Positions 1-5,211 of a stretch of DNA of 8,367 nucleotides are shown one piece after another. Within the stretch, counting starts at the first letter, position 1. Every line of letters starts with the position of its first letter. The notes beneath the pieces are model-generated. The model saw only the letters and a list, made by a program, of their open reading frames with translations. It was not told the origin of the DNA and did not search any database. Source of the DNA: a bacterium (GTDB lineage: Bacteria; Bacillota_A; Clostridia; Lachnospirales; Lachnospiraceae); contig SFQZ01000139.1 in the NCBI GenBank assembly GCA_004562915.1, positions 1 to 8,367 of the forward strand. The letters are read 5' to 3'. The position numbers and the translations under genes were made by a program.

Positions 1-1
1 C

Positions 2-1264
2 CTGCTTGCTTTAAAGCTGAAAGTAACTTCCATCACTGTCTGGTGCCGCATGCTCAGGGAAACTCCTCTTTATGCCATCCTCAGCGGATTCCCTTTCGGG
101 GATACTCCCGGCATCGGAACTTTTTATGATTTCTTTTCCCGTATCTGGCAGGATGATTCCAACAACCTTTCCCCGAAAGACCGTTTCCCTAAAATGAAAC
201 CTCCCAAGGGGAAAAAGAAAGGCGATAAAACTCCCTGTGACTCTTCCAGCGTTGCTTCCAAACTTCTTCCTCTGCTGGAACGCTGGCAGCTGAAACCGGA
301 AAATCCGTTTTTTCTTGTTTTCCGTCTCTATAAACAGCAGTTCCTGGATCCTTCTGTCCGCAAGGGACTGATCGATCCCGACCATCTGGCCCTTGCAGGA
401 GATGGCACTCCTGTCCGTACTGCCGCACAGCAACGGAAAAAGCGGATCTGCGATTGTAAGGATAAAGGCTGCTCTTCCTGCAATTGCAAACGCCATTATT
501 CTCAGCCGGACTGTAACTGGGGATGGGACTCTCACCGGGAATGTTATTTTTTCGGTTACCACCTCTACATGTATGTGGCTTCCGATTCCTACAATGATCT
601 TCCTGTATTTCCTCCTTTAGAAAGGGCTTCCCGGCATGACATGCTTTCTTTTCTCCATTCCTTTTTCACCATGAAATCATACCTTCCGGAATTCCGTATT
701 GAGAAACTCCTTCTGGACTCGGCCCATGATGCTTACCCGGTCTATGAATACTGCAGACGGGAAAATATCACGCCCTTTATTGATCTCAATCCCGGACATA
801 CCGGACATTTTACCTATAAGGATGATTTCACCATTGATAAGGATGGGGTTCCTATCTGTAAGTTGGGCTTACGTATGCATAAAGATGGATATGAGGCTGC
901 CAAACACAGAGCGAAATACCGGTGCCCAAAAGCAGACCGGAAACGTGGCTGTTTCTGTGAGCATCCCTGTTCACCGGCGAAATACGGCAGAACCGTACAT
1001 ATCTTTACCGATGACAATCCAAGGTTATTTAATATACCGCCAAGAGACAGTAAAGCATGGGAAAAGGAATATGACGGAAGGACTTCCGTGGAACGTTCTA
1101 ACAAACGTGAGAAAGAAGACTATAAATTAGAAGACGGCAGGCACCGCTCTACGAAGATGTGGTACTGCCGCCTCTACGGCATCATGATGCTACAACATCT
1201 TGATGCCTGGGAAATGCCGTCAGTCGAGGCATTTCAAGATTCATTATTAAGATTGGCCTCTTAA
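2..1264 (+). CDS. DDE transposase of an insertion sequence (5' end outside window)
   Basis: The reading frame is open to the left edge of the window, so the gene is 5'-truncated by the window rather than starting at the ATG at position 50. Counting from that ATG, the protein shows a plausible DDE triad: Asp118 in GDGTPV, Asp223 in LLLDSAHD, and Glu348 in TSVERSNKREKEDYKL, followed by the RLYGIMMLQHLDAW helix typical of the C-terminal part of IS4/IS5/IS1182-type transposases. Between the first two acidic residues lies a Cys-rich stretch (residues 134-155, seven Cys) and a second Cys cluster lies at 292-307; both could bind metal. The gene cuts and joins the DNA ends of its own element. It ends with TAA and no obvious downstream ORF in the same direction. 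The family assignment (IS1182-like versus another IS4-clan family) is inference. No frameshift is visible, so it could be active if the missing N-terminus is intact. Confidence 0.85.
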   Translation: MLALKLKVTSITVWCRMLRETPLYAILSGFPFGDTPGIGTFYDFFSRIWQDDSNNLSPKDRFPKMKPPKGKKKGDKTPCDSSSVASKLLPLLERWQLKPENPFFLVFRLYKQQFLDPSVRKGLIDPDHLALAGDGTPVRTAAQQRKKRICDCKDKGCSSCNCKRHYSQPDCNWGWDSHRECYFFGYHLYMYVASDSYNDLPVFPPLERASRHDMLSFLHSFFTMKSYLPEFRIEKLLLDSAHDAYPVYEYCRRENITPFIDLNPGHTGHFTYKDDFTIDKDGVPICKLGLRMHKDGYEAAKHRAKYRCPKADRKRGCFCEHPCSPAKYGRTVHIFTDDNPRLFNIPPRDSKAWEKEYDGRTSVERSNKREKEDYKLEDGRHRSTKMWYCRLYGIMMLQHLDAWEMPSVEAFQDSLLRLAS

Positions 1265-1443
1265 TAATGTTATCTTAAACGACTCCATAAAATTTTTCAA
1301 GGCATAGTACCCGCTATGTCCAATGTTTATGTCCATTTCTCGTAAATTTCTTTTCCTGCACGATATTCAGTTGTCAATTTTCGGTTGGAATCTCATTCAT
1401 TGAGATTCCGAGAAGTTATCCGATAAATCTAAATCATCATAAT
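1265..1443. other. Non-coding gap between transposase and DUF3800-like gene; probable right end of the IS
   Basis: No ORF of note. It holds a weak inverted repeat (CATAG at 1303-1307 and CTATG at 1314-1318) and a perfect 9-bp hairpin at 1387-1409. The right boundary of the insertion sequence must lie in this gap or just beyond, but the left end is outside the window, so the terminal inverted repeat cannot be identified. Confidence 0.4.
1387..1409. repeat. Perfect 9-bp inverted repeat (hairpin)
   Basis: GGAATCTCA at 1387-1395 pairs perfectly with TGAGATTCC at 1401-1409 around a 5-base loop. It sits between the convergent ends of the transposase and the DUF3800-like gene. There is no T-run on either side, so it is not a classical intrinsic terminator. 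It may be part of the insertion sequence end or a bidirectional transcription barrier. Confidence 0.5.
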
Positions 1444-2796
1444 TTATAAATTACAATACTCCATCAAAAATTGTATACGTTCTATCTGTTGTAAATTCTT
1501 GCTCATATTATCAAAATACTTATTTTTTCTACTACTTATTTTTCTTAATTTCATAAACATTACTAAATTTCGATTTTGAGTTTCATCAAAATATCTAAGC
1601 CTTTCACGAATACTTCTAATATCATGAAGGTTAACATATGCCATAAGTGCACCGTTAATTCCTGAAACCATATCAGATAATTGTATCCATCTACTATTTT
1701 TAGAATTTAAAAAATCATAATTAGGGGTCTTATTAACGCAATATGTATCTATGTATGTTTGAATATTGCTCTCTACTATTCCGCATTTATCAAAATGAAT
1801 ATTAGAATTTGGAAAAGTAGCTGCCCTCATTGCATATATGGGAACAAAATTTTCAATAAGTAATTTATCTGTATTATCTTCTAAAAATAACAAATGATTT
1901 ATTCTGCGCGATGTTTTTGTTCCTTGTCGAAGCAATTCAAGCGCAAAATCTTCTTCTATACTTTGAGGAGTTAATGATTCAATCCAACAGATAAGTTGTT
2001 CACAAAAACTCGATATTTTATCTTCTTTTATATTGGGGTAATCATACTGAGCCAGCAAACTAAGTAATCCTTCTTGGTCTTTTACCGCATAATTATATAA
2101 TATATTCTTAACTTCATCATGTATAAACGGCAATTCTAAAACTGAATCCACAATGTCTACTAAAGAATAATAAAGAAGATTTTGTGTTGCCCAATGAATA
2201 TAAATCCGATTAGACTGAAGTAAAGTTTCCAATAAAATCGAAACCTTGTCTGATTTTAATATATCAACAAAGCGTTCACTATCCTCTCCATTATAATTTG
2301 CGATATGCTTTAGCTTTACATCCGTAATATTTTTTTGAAGTTCAAATTTACGAAAAAGATCTTCTATTCTAATCGGGTCAGAATCACCCTCAAAGGCTAT
2401 TCCTGACAAAACAAAATCATTGTACCATTTTACATTTGTATTTCCTTTAATATCCTTGAAACGAAATTTTACACAGTTATTGCTTTCATCCAGATAAATC
2501 GTATAGCACTTAAAAAATGAATCTATAATCCAAAGCAATTCTTGATCGCTTTGCCCAGAAAAGTCTTTAATAAACCAGCTTATTACATCATATGAAATGC
2601 CTGTTTCCAGCGCCCATATTAAAAAATCATTCGTTATAATTCCTTTATTACGATTATTATAATTCACAATTTTCTTTATATCTTCTGATTTTTTTAATTC
2701 ATCTGGGATATTCTCAAAATATAGTGGAGCATTTCCAAATGTAAAATCTTGTGATGTCAAAAAGCTAAGTTGATTAAATTCATTTTTTTCTTCCAA
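1444..2796 (-). CDS. DUF3800-like protein (putative RNase H-fold nuclease), TTG start
   Basis: The gene encodes 450 residues. The first ~95 residues match nothing I recognise. From residue ~98 the protein has the hallmarks of the DUF3800 family: a beta-strand ending in YLDESNN (Asp103, Glu104), then SGIAF (131-135), a late HFDK (334-337) and a final QLSDMVSG (372-379), which corresponds to the family's usual QLADxxAG. DUF3800 is predicted to have an RNase H-like fold; Asp103, Glu104, Asp336 and Asp375 would be the acidic residues, an inference from motif positions. The start is TTG at 2796: an AAGGAG ribosome binding site lies 8 bases upstream, an in-frame TGA lies two codons upstream, and the nearby ATG (2803) is in another frame and ends after seven codons. 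The gene is strikingly A+T-rich compared with both flanks and stands alone between an insertion sequence and integrase relics, which suggests acquired cargo. DUF3800 genes often occur in phage and mobile-element surroundings. A defence role is possible but not shown. Confidence 0.65.
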   Translation of the reverse strand: MEEKNEFNQLSFLTSQDFTFGNAPLYFENIPDELKKSEDIKKIVNYNNRNKGIITNDFLIWALETGISYDVISWFIKDFSGQSDQELLWIIDSFFKCYTIYLDESNNCVKFRFKDIKGNTNVKWYNDFVLSGIAFEGDSDPIRIEDLFRKFELQKNITDVKLKHIANYNGEDSERFVDILKSDKVSILLETLLQSNRIYIHWATQNLLYYSLVDIVDSVLELPFIHDEVKNILYNYAVKDQEGLLSLLAQYDYPNIKEDKISSFCEQLICWIESLTPQSIEEDFALELLRQGTKTSRRINHLLFLEDNTDKLLIENFVPIYAMRAATFPNSNIHFDKCGIVESNIQTYIDTYCVNKTPNYDFLNSKNSRWIQLSDMVSGINGALMAYVNLHDIRSIRERLRYFDETQNRNLVMFMKLRKISSRKNKYFDNMSKNLQQIERIQFLMEYCNL

Positions 2797-2815
2797 TTTT
2801 CATTCTCCTTAATAG
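2797..2815 (-). promoter_or_regulatory. Ribosome binding site that decides the TTG start
   Basis: On the minus strand AAGGAG is followed by eight bases and then TTG. The competing ATG lies only about two bases after the AAGGAG, too close for normal initiation, and leads into a seven-codon dead end. Confidence 0.7.
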
Positions 2816-2875
2816 TATCGTATCCGTCCTATCTAATTTGCAAATTAATTTTGTGGAATTATCATATACTACACG

Positions 2876-2884
2876 ATTATACCA
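2876..2884 (-). promoter_or_regulatory. Extended -10 promoter for the DUF3800-like gene
   Basis: The minus strand reads TGGTATAAT, a perfect extended -10 (TGnTATAAT), about 80 bases before the TTG start. The position 17 bases further upstream reads TAGTAA, a poor -35, which an extended -10 can tolerate. The promoter implies the gene has its own transcript rather than reading from the integrase relic. Confidence 0.55.
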
Positions 2885-2901
2885 CAGTTCACAGGCCATT
2901 A

Positions 2902-3243
2902 CTATATAATGTCTTTCTGCCATTTAATCACTATTCGTTTTCCTTCACACCCCAAAATGCTCTGCTGAAGCAGAGCACCGATGTGTTTCTTCCATATTAT
3001 TTTCTGTGTGACAGGGGCACATTCTCTTGTCCTGATCGGTTCATCCGCCGCATCCTCCAAACCAAGATGGGTATAGGTGCTGAACGTCACCTTGATGTCT
3101 GAATACCCCATCAAATACTGAGGTACCTTCGGATTCATGCCTAATTTTGCCATGTTGCTGCAACAAGTGTGGCGGTAGACGTGTAGACCTGTCAAGTATG
3201 AGACAAATAATTCTTTTTTTCTTGCTATAAATACCCGATCATT
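2902..3243 (-). pseudogene. C-terminal remnant of a tyrosine recombinase (Tn916-like integrase)
   Basis: The frame opens after a TGA at 3244-3246 and reads to 2902. It contains HVYRHTCCSNMAKLGMNPK, then QYLMGYSDIKVT and STYTHLGLEDA, which are the HxxR box, the GH(S/D) box and the tyrosine box of phage-type integrases, closest to the Tn916 type. The N-terminal DNA-binding domains and the first catalytic Arg are missing. The usual His of the GHSD motif is Tyr (GYSD). The last ~45 residues after the tyrosine box do not resemble the normal integrase end. The first TTG codon (3195) has no convincing ribosome binding site. I consider it a dead fragment left by an integrative element. Confidence 0.8.
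2958..2977. repeat. Perfect 9-bp inverted repeat with 2-base centre
   Basis: TGCTCTGCT at 2958-2966 and AGCAGAGCA at 2969-2977 are perfect reverse complements. On the minus strand the hairpin is followed by ATTTTGGGG, so it could be a weak terminator behind the integrase remnant, or a relic of the element's end. It lies inside the remnant's reading frame past the conserved part. Confidence 0.5.
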
Positions 3244-3330
3244 TCACTCAAATACCCCAGCACTTTTATTATCTTCCGCAAAACCGCAGTTGTCCAGATC
3301 ATTTTATCTCTACAAAAAAGAATACGCTCC

Positions 3331-3411
3331 TCAATGAACCGTACCCAGATGCATATAAGTATTCATCGTTACACTGATGACAGAATGACCCAACAGATAC
3401 TGGAGTGTCTT
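3331..3411 (-). pseudogene. Second tyrosine recombinase remnant (GHS and Tyr boxes only)
   Basis: Reading the minus strand from 3411 to the TGA at 3331-3333 gives KTLQYLLGHSVISVTMNTYM followed by HLGTVH and a stop. This is the LGHS...NTYxH segment of an integrase C-terminus, with the catalytic His and the Tyr nucleophile present. A TAA stop lies directly upstream (3412-3414), so only about 26 codons survive. It resembles the first remnant at 2902-3243 at protein level but differs widely in DNA, so it comes from a different integrase rather than a recent duplication. Confidence 0.75.
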
Positions 3412-3515
3412 TTAATGAGACAACCATTAATAATCACATACATGAAGTCTTCCCTTACCTCATAAACATCTCTCCGTATCTATAATTTTCATCATTTTCC
3501 CTATATATTATACAC
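3412..3515. other. Non-coding stretch upstream of the second integrase remnant
   Basis: No gene is supported. On the minus strand a short open stretch reads into the remnant region in a different frame, but it resembles nothing I know. The wider gap 3244-3572 otherwise holds only the second integrase remnant, a doubtful 25-codon ORF (3225-3302, minus) and the terminator at 3516-3555. Confidence 0.4.
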
Positions 3516-3555
3516 AAAAAAGAAGAAGCTGCCCACACCGCGATAGCTTCCTCTC
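3516..3555 (-). terminator. Intrinsic terminator of the small-gene operon
   Basis: On the minus strand GAGAGGAAGCT pairs with AGCTTCTTCTT, an 11-bp stem that includes G-T pairs, around a 14-base loop, and the 3' side runs into a T-tract. It begins about 18 bases after the stop of the YARHG gene and closes the operon. Confidence 0.75.
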
Positions 3556-3572
3556 ACTCATGCTGTTCTATT

Positions 3573-4115
3573 TTATCTGTATCCATACTCTTCTTCAATC
3601 GAGATTAAGAATCTCAGATTTGCTTTTTCGATATCGTTAAATTCGTCCCACTCAACGACGTGTTTATTAGTTTCTCTGTACCAGTTATATTTCTGGTAAT
3701 GTATGTCATTTACCTCTCCATCATTAAACATCTGACCATGTCTTGCATAGATTTCATTGATAGACATTCTTAAAAGCCTCTGAAATCCTACTGTCCTGTC
3801 ATCGCTCAGAGCCAACACCATTTCTTCCGAAAGCACTTCGCTGCTACTCTTAGCAAATACAAAGCCTTCATCATTGACTGGGGATTGCATTTCATTCTGA
3901 GTAACTGTATCCTGTACCTCAGCTACTTTCTGCTCTGGATATACACTACTATAATAGCTTGTTCCACCCATGATTGCTACAGCACAAATAATTACTACAA
4001 TCACGTACTTAAACTTTATTGTAACGTCAAGACCTACAAAAGCACCTTCTTCCTTCTGGAAAGAAATGCTTCTACCATCCTCACTTCCAACAGAATACCT
4101 TTCGCTACTAATCAC
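3573..4115 (-). CDS. Single-pass membrane protein with YARHG domain, GTG start
   Basis: The gene encodes 180 residues from a GTG at 4115. An AGGGGGG ribosome binding site lies seven bases upstream. This GTG overlaps the TAG stop of the preceding gene (GGTGATTAG), which indicates translational coupling; the longer frame to 4202 would run back through the previous gene. Residues 37-53 form one hydrophobic segment (YVIVVIICAVAIMGG), preceded by Lys/Arg, so the C-terminal part is probably outside the membrane. Residues 93-148 match the YARHG domain: SSEVLSEEMVLALS, then NEIYARHGQMF and the closing YNWYRE. YARHG is a small extracellular or cell-envelope domain of unknown role, common in Firmicutes, often in lipoproteins or next to zinc-ribbon membrane proteins. 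The gene is the last of the four-gene operon, so the system probably has a component at the cell surface. What it binds is unknown. Confidence 0.8.
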   Translation of the reverse strand: MISSERYSVGSEDGRSISFQKEEGAFVGLDVTIKFKYVIVVIICAVAIMGGTSYYSSVYPEQKVAEVQDTVTQNEMQSPVNDEGFVFAKSSSEVLSEEMVLALSDDRTVGFQRLLRMSINEIYARHGQMFNDGEVNDIHYQKYNWYRETNKHVVEWDEFNDIEKANLRFLISIEEEYGYR

Positions 4116-4392
4116 CAAAGATCCCCCCTCTCGGAGTGAGCTTGGTAACTGTAGTGGTCTTCCAGGTGAGTCCCAGTTTAAACTTAATGCCAGTCGGTCC
4201 AACCTTTACGGAAGCCTCTGGTGATCTTTCCTTACATACAGCCTGCTGCACTTCGTACTCAATTCCATTAGCAACAAACATATCTTTAACTGTCTGTGCT
4301 AATGCATATGCTTCATTCTTTGAAACATACGCTCCCTGATTATTCTTTACGATCCCGCATCTTGAAGGATCGATTAAGGATGTATTCTTCAA
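4108..4392 (-). CDS. Small hypothetical protein (94 aa), TTG start, coupled to neighbours
   Basis: I do not recognise this protein. The start is best placed at TTG 4392, because AGGAGA lies eight bases upstream. That start lies inside the 3' end of the previous gene (53-bp overlap), and the stop overlaps the GTG of the YARHG gene. The frame upstream of the TTG stays open but would increase the overlap to over 100 bp and has no better ribosome binding site. The N-terminal half is predicted helical (NEAYALAQTVKDMFVANGIE); the C-terminal half is rich in Lys, Gly and Thr with alternating beta-like residues (VGPTGIKFKLGLTW) and ends in a basic segment. Calculated from composition it is basic. No signal peptide or membrane segment is visible, so it is probably cytoplasmic. 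Confidence 0.65.
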   Translation of the reverse strand: MKNTSLIDPSRCGIVKNNQGAYVSKNEAYALAQTVKDMFVANGIEYEVQQAVCKERSPEASVKVGPTGIKFKLGLTWKTTTVTKLTPRGGIFGD

Positions 4393-4594
4393 CCTTGTTC
4401 TCTCCTTTTTCTTGATTTGATACCACGGACATAAAGAAGGCATATCTTTCTGGTGTCAATTCACCGAACTGTGCAAGAGACATCATAGTCTCAAACACTT
4501 TTTTGTTCTCATGTTGTTTCAAGGCCTTCTGGTATGATGCCAGATTGGATTCAGCCTTCTTTACGCGCCGTCCAGTTGTCAAGCCAAATTCCAT
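4340..4594 (-). CDS. Small hypothetical protein (84 aa), paralogue of the upstream gene product
   Basis: ATG at 4594 is preceded by GGAGG seven bases away. The protein is charged and helical. Residues 36-60 (starting TMMSLAQFGELTPERYAFF) align with residues 83-107 of the upstream 110-aa protein, with 9 of 25 positions identical, and both carry a KAL segment about 13-15 residues earlier. This suggests tandem duplication followed by divergence. The 84-aa protein lacks the hydrophobic N-terminal region of its neighbour. It starts 15 bases after the neighbour's stop, and its own 3' end overlaps the next gene. No known family is recognised. Confidence 0.7.
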   Translation of the reverse strand: MEFGLTTGRRVKKAESNLASYQKALKQHENKKVFETMMSLAQFGELTPERYAFFMSVVSNQEKGENKVEEYILNRSFKMRDRKE

Positions 4595-4608
4595 ATAGCT
4601 ACCTCCAC

Positions 4609-4941
4609 TTAAATATTGGGATTTGCGTATGCAACCATAAACATCTGGAACATCTCTTTATCAAGTGCCTTATTCTTGGCAAGTTCAACCATAGTATCGC
4701 ACAGTTTGTCACGATCCATTGTACGATGCTCCAACGCTTTTGCGCGGTACTCCAATGTTTTGAGCGCCACCTCTTTTTTTACCTCCACTTCATGATATCT
4801 CTGAAATGGTGCTGCAACTGCGTTAGGAATTACAGCAACAAGCTGAGTAGCAATCTCAGTACCAGAAATCTGAATGTCATTAGATCTGGTATCAACAACT
4901 TCATAATCCATGATGTTCATAATCTCGTTCTTTTCTGCCAT
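4609..4941 (-). CDS. Small hypothetical protein (110 aa), first gene of the operon
   Basis: ATG at 4941 is preceded by GGGAGGAG six bases away, a strong ribosome binding site. The sequence has an acidic N-terminus (1-25), a mildly hydrophobic segment (29-45, EIATQLVAVIPNAVAAP), a charged, probably coiled-coil helix (48-80), and a C-terminal helical part (83-107) shared with the next gene. The hydrophobic segment is too weak and Pro-interrupted to call a membrane anchor. I know no family for it. As the first gene of a four-gene operon divergent from a helix-turn-helix regulator, it is probably the most strongly expressed member. The stop codon TAA directly precedes the ribosome binding site of the 84-aa gene. 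Confidence 0.75.
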   Translation of the reverse strand: MAEKNEIMNIMDYEVVDTRSNDIQISGTEIATQLVAVIPNAVAAPFQRYHEVEVKKEVALKTLEYRAKALEHRTMDRDKLCDTMVELAKNKALDKEMFQMFMVAYANPNI

Positions 4942-4956
4942 TGTTTTCTCCTCCCG

Positions 4957-5003
4957 TCAAATCGGTGTAATACCATTTGCTGTTACACACATTAGTTGCT
5001 CAT
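4957..5003 (-). other. Two tiny leader ORFs ahead of the operon
   Basis: On the minus strand an AAAGGGGGG ribosome binding site is followed by ATG AGC AAC TAA (5003-4992). The final A of that stop starts a second ORF, ATG TGT ... TGA (4992-4957), encoding MCVTANGITPI. Its stop lies just upstream of the GGGAGGAG of the 110-aa gene. The strong ribosome binding site and the TAATG overlap argue that ribosomes do enter the leader. A regulatory leader peptide is possible; chance is also possible. Confidence 0.3.
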
Positions 5004-5029
5004 ATCTGCCCCCCTTTCCGAGCACTAAC

Positions 5030-5059
5030 ATTATACAATTCGCATTGTTTTCATACCAA
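5030..5059 (-). promoter_or_regulatory. Candidate promoter P2 for the small-gene operon
   Basis: The minus strand has TTGGTA (5059-5054), an 18-base spacer, and a perfect TATAAT (5035-5030). It would start a transcript about 80-90 bases before the first gene, including the leader ORFs. Confidence 0.5.
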
Positions 5060-5071
5060 TATCCTACCATT

Positions 5072-5100
5072 TTTAAACATGTTTAACAATAACAAGTCAA
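5072..5100 (-). promoter_or_regulatory. Candidate promoter P1 for the small-gene operon
   Basis: The minus strand has TTGACT (5100-5095), exactly 17 bases, then TTTAAA (5077-5072). The -10 lies inside the perfect palindrome at 5073-5086, so a protein bound there would block it. Confidence 0.4.
5073..5086. promoter_or_regulatory. Perfect 14-bp palindrome, candidate operator
   Basis: TTAAACATGTTTAA is its own reverse complement. It lies between the divergent regulator and operon and overlaps the P1 -10. A homodimeric helix-turn-helix protein, such as the one encoded at 5212-6513, is the natural candidate to bind it. The binding is inferred. Confidence 0.5.
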
Positions 5101-5125
5101 AATCACAAACTGCTCTGAAAATTGC

Positions 5126-5167
5126 GTTTTTGACATAATAGTATTTGTTTTCATTGAGTTTTTGACA
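5126..5167 (+). repeat. Direct repeat GTTTTTGACA, two copies 32 bp apart
   Basis: GTTTTTGACA occurs at 5126-5135 and again at 5158-5167, spaced 32 bp (about three helical turns). The TTTTGAC core occurs a third time, inverted, at 5096-5102. The second copy supplies the -35 TTGACA of the regulator promoter. The copies may be a regulator binding array or simply several -35 boxes. Confidence 0.5.
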
Positions 5168-5193
5168 AAGTTGGAATATACTATAACTATAAT
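5162..5193 (+). promoter_or_regulatory. Promoter of the helix-turn-helix regulator gene
   Basis: A perfect TTGACA at 5162-5167 is followed by A+T-rich sequence ending in TATAAT at 5188-5193. That spacing is 20, longer than ideal; TAACTA at 5184-5189 gives spacing 16. The leader to the ATG at 5212 is very short and carries GGGGGGAG as ribosome binding site. Confidence 0.5.
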
Positions 5194-5211
5194 AGGAAGG
5201 GGGGAGCCGTT

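Noticed and set aside
699..1130. A 143-codon frame overlapping the transposase in another frame on the same strand
   Set aside because: The transposase frame carries the conserved DDE motifs; the overlapping frame has none and no ribosome binding site.
2780..2803. ATG at 2803 on the minus strand as start of the DUF3800-like gene
   Set aside because: It is out of frame with the long reading frame and meets TGA after seven codons; the ribosome binding site is also too close.
3225..3302. A 25-codon ORF on the minus strand (MIWTTAVLRKIIKVLGYLSE...) between the integrase remnants
   Set aside because: It has an amphipathic, peptide-like look but only a weak AGAG upstream and no recognised family; it may be chance in a degraded region.
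4116..4202. Longer N-terminus of the YARHG protein, to an upstream start at 4202
   Set aside because: The extension lies wholly within the 94-aa gene, has no ribosome binding site, and the GTG at 4115 is well supported.
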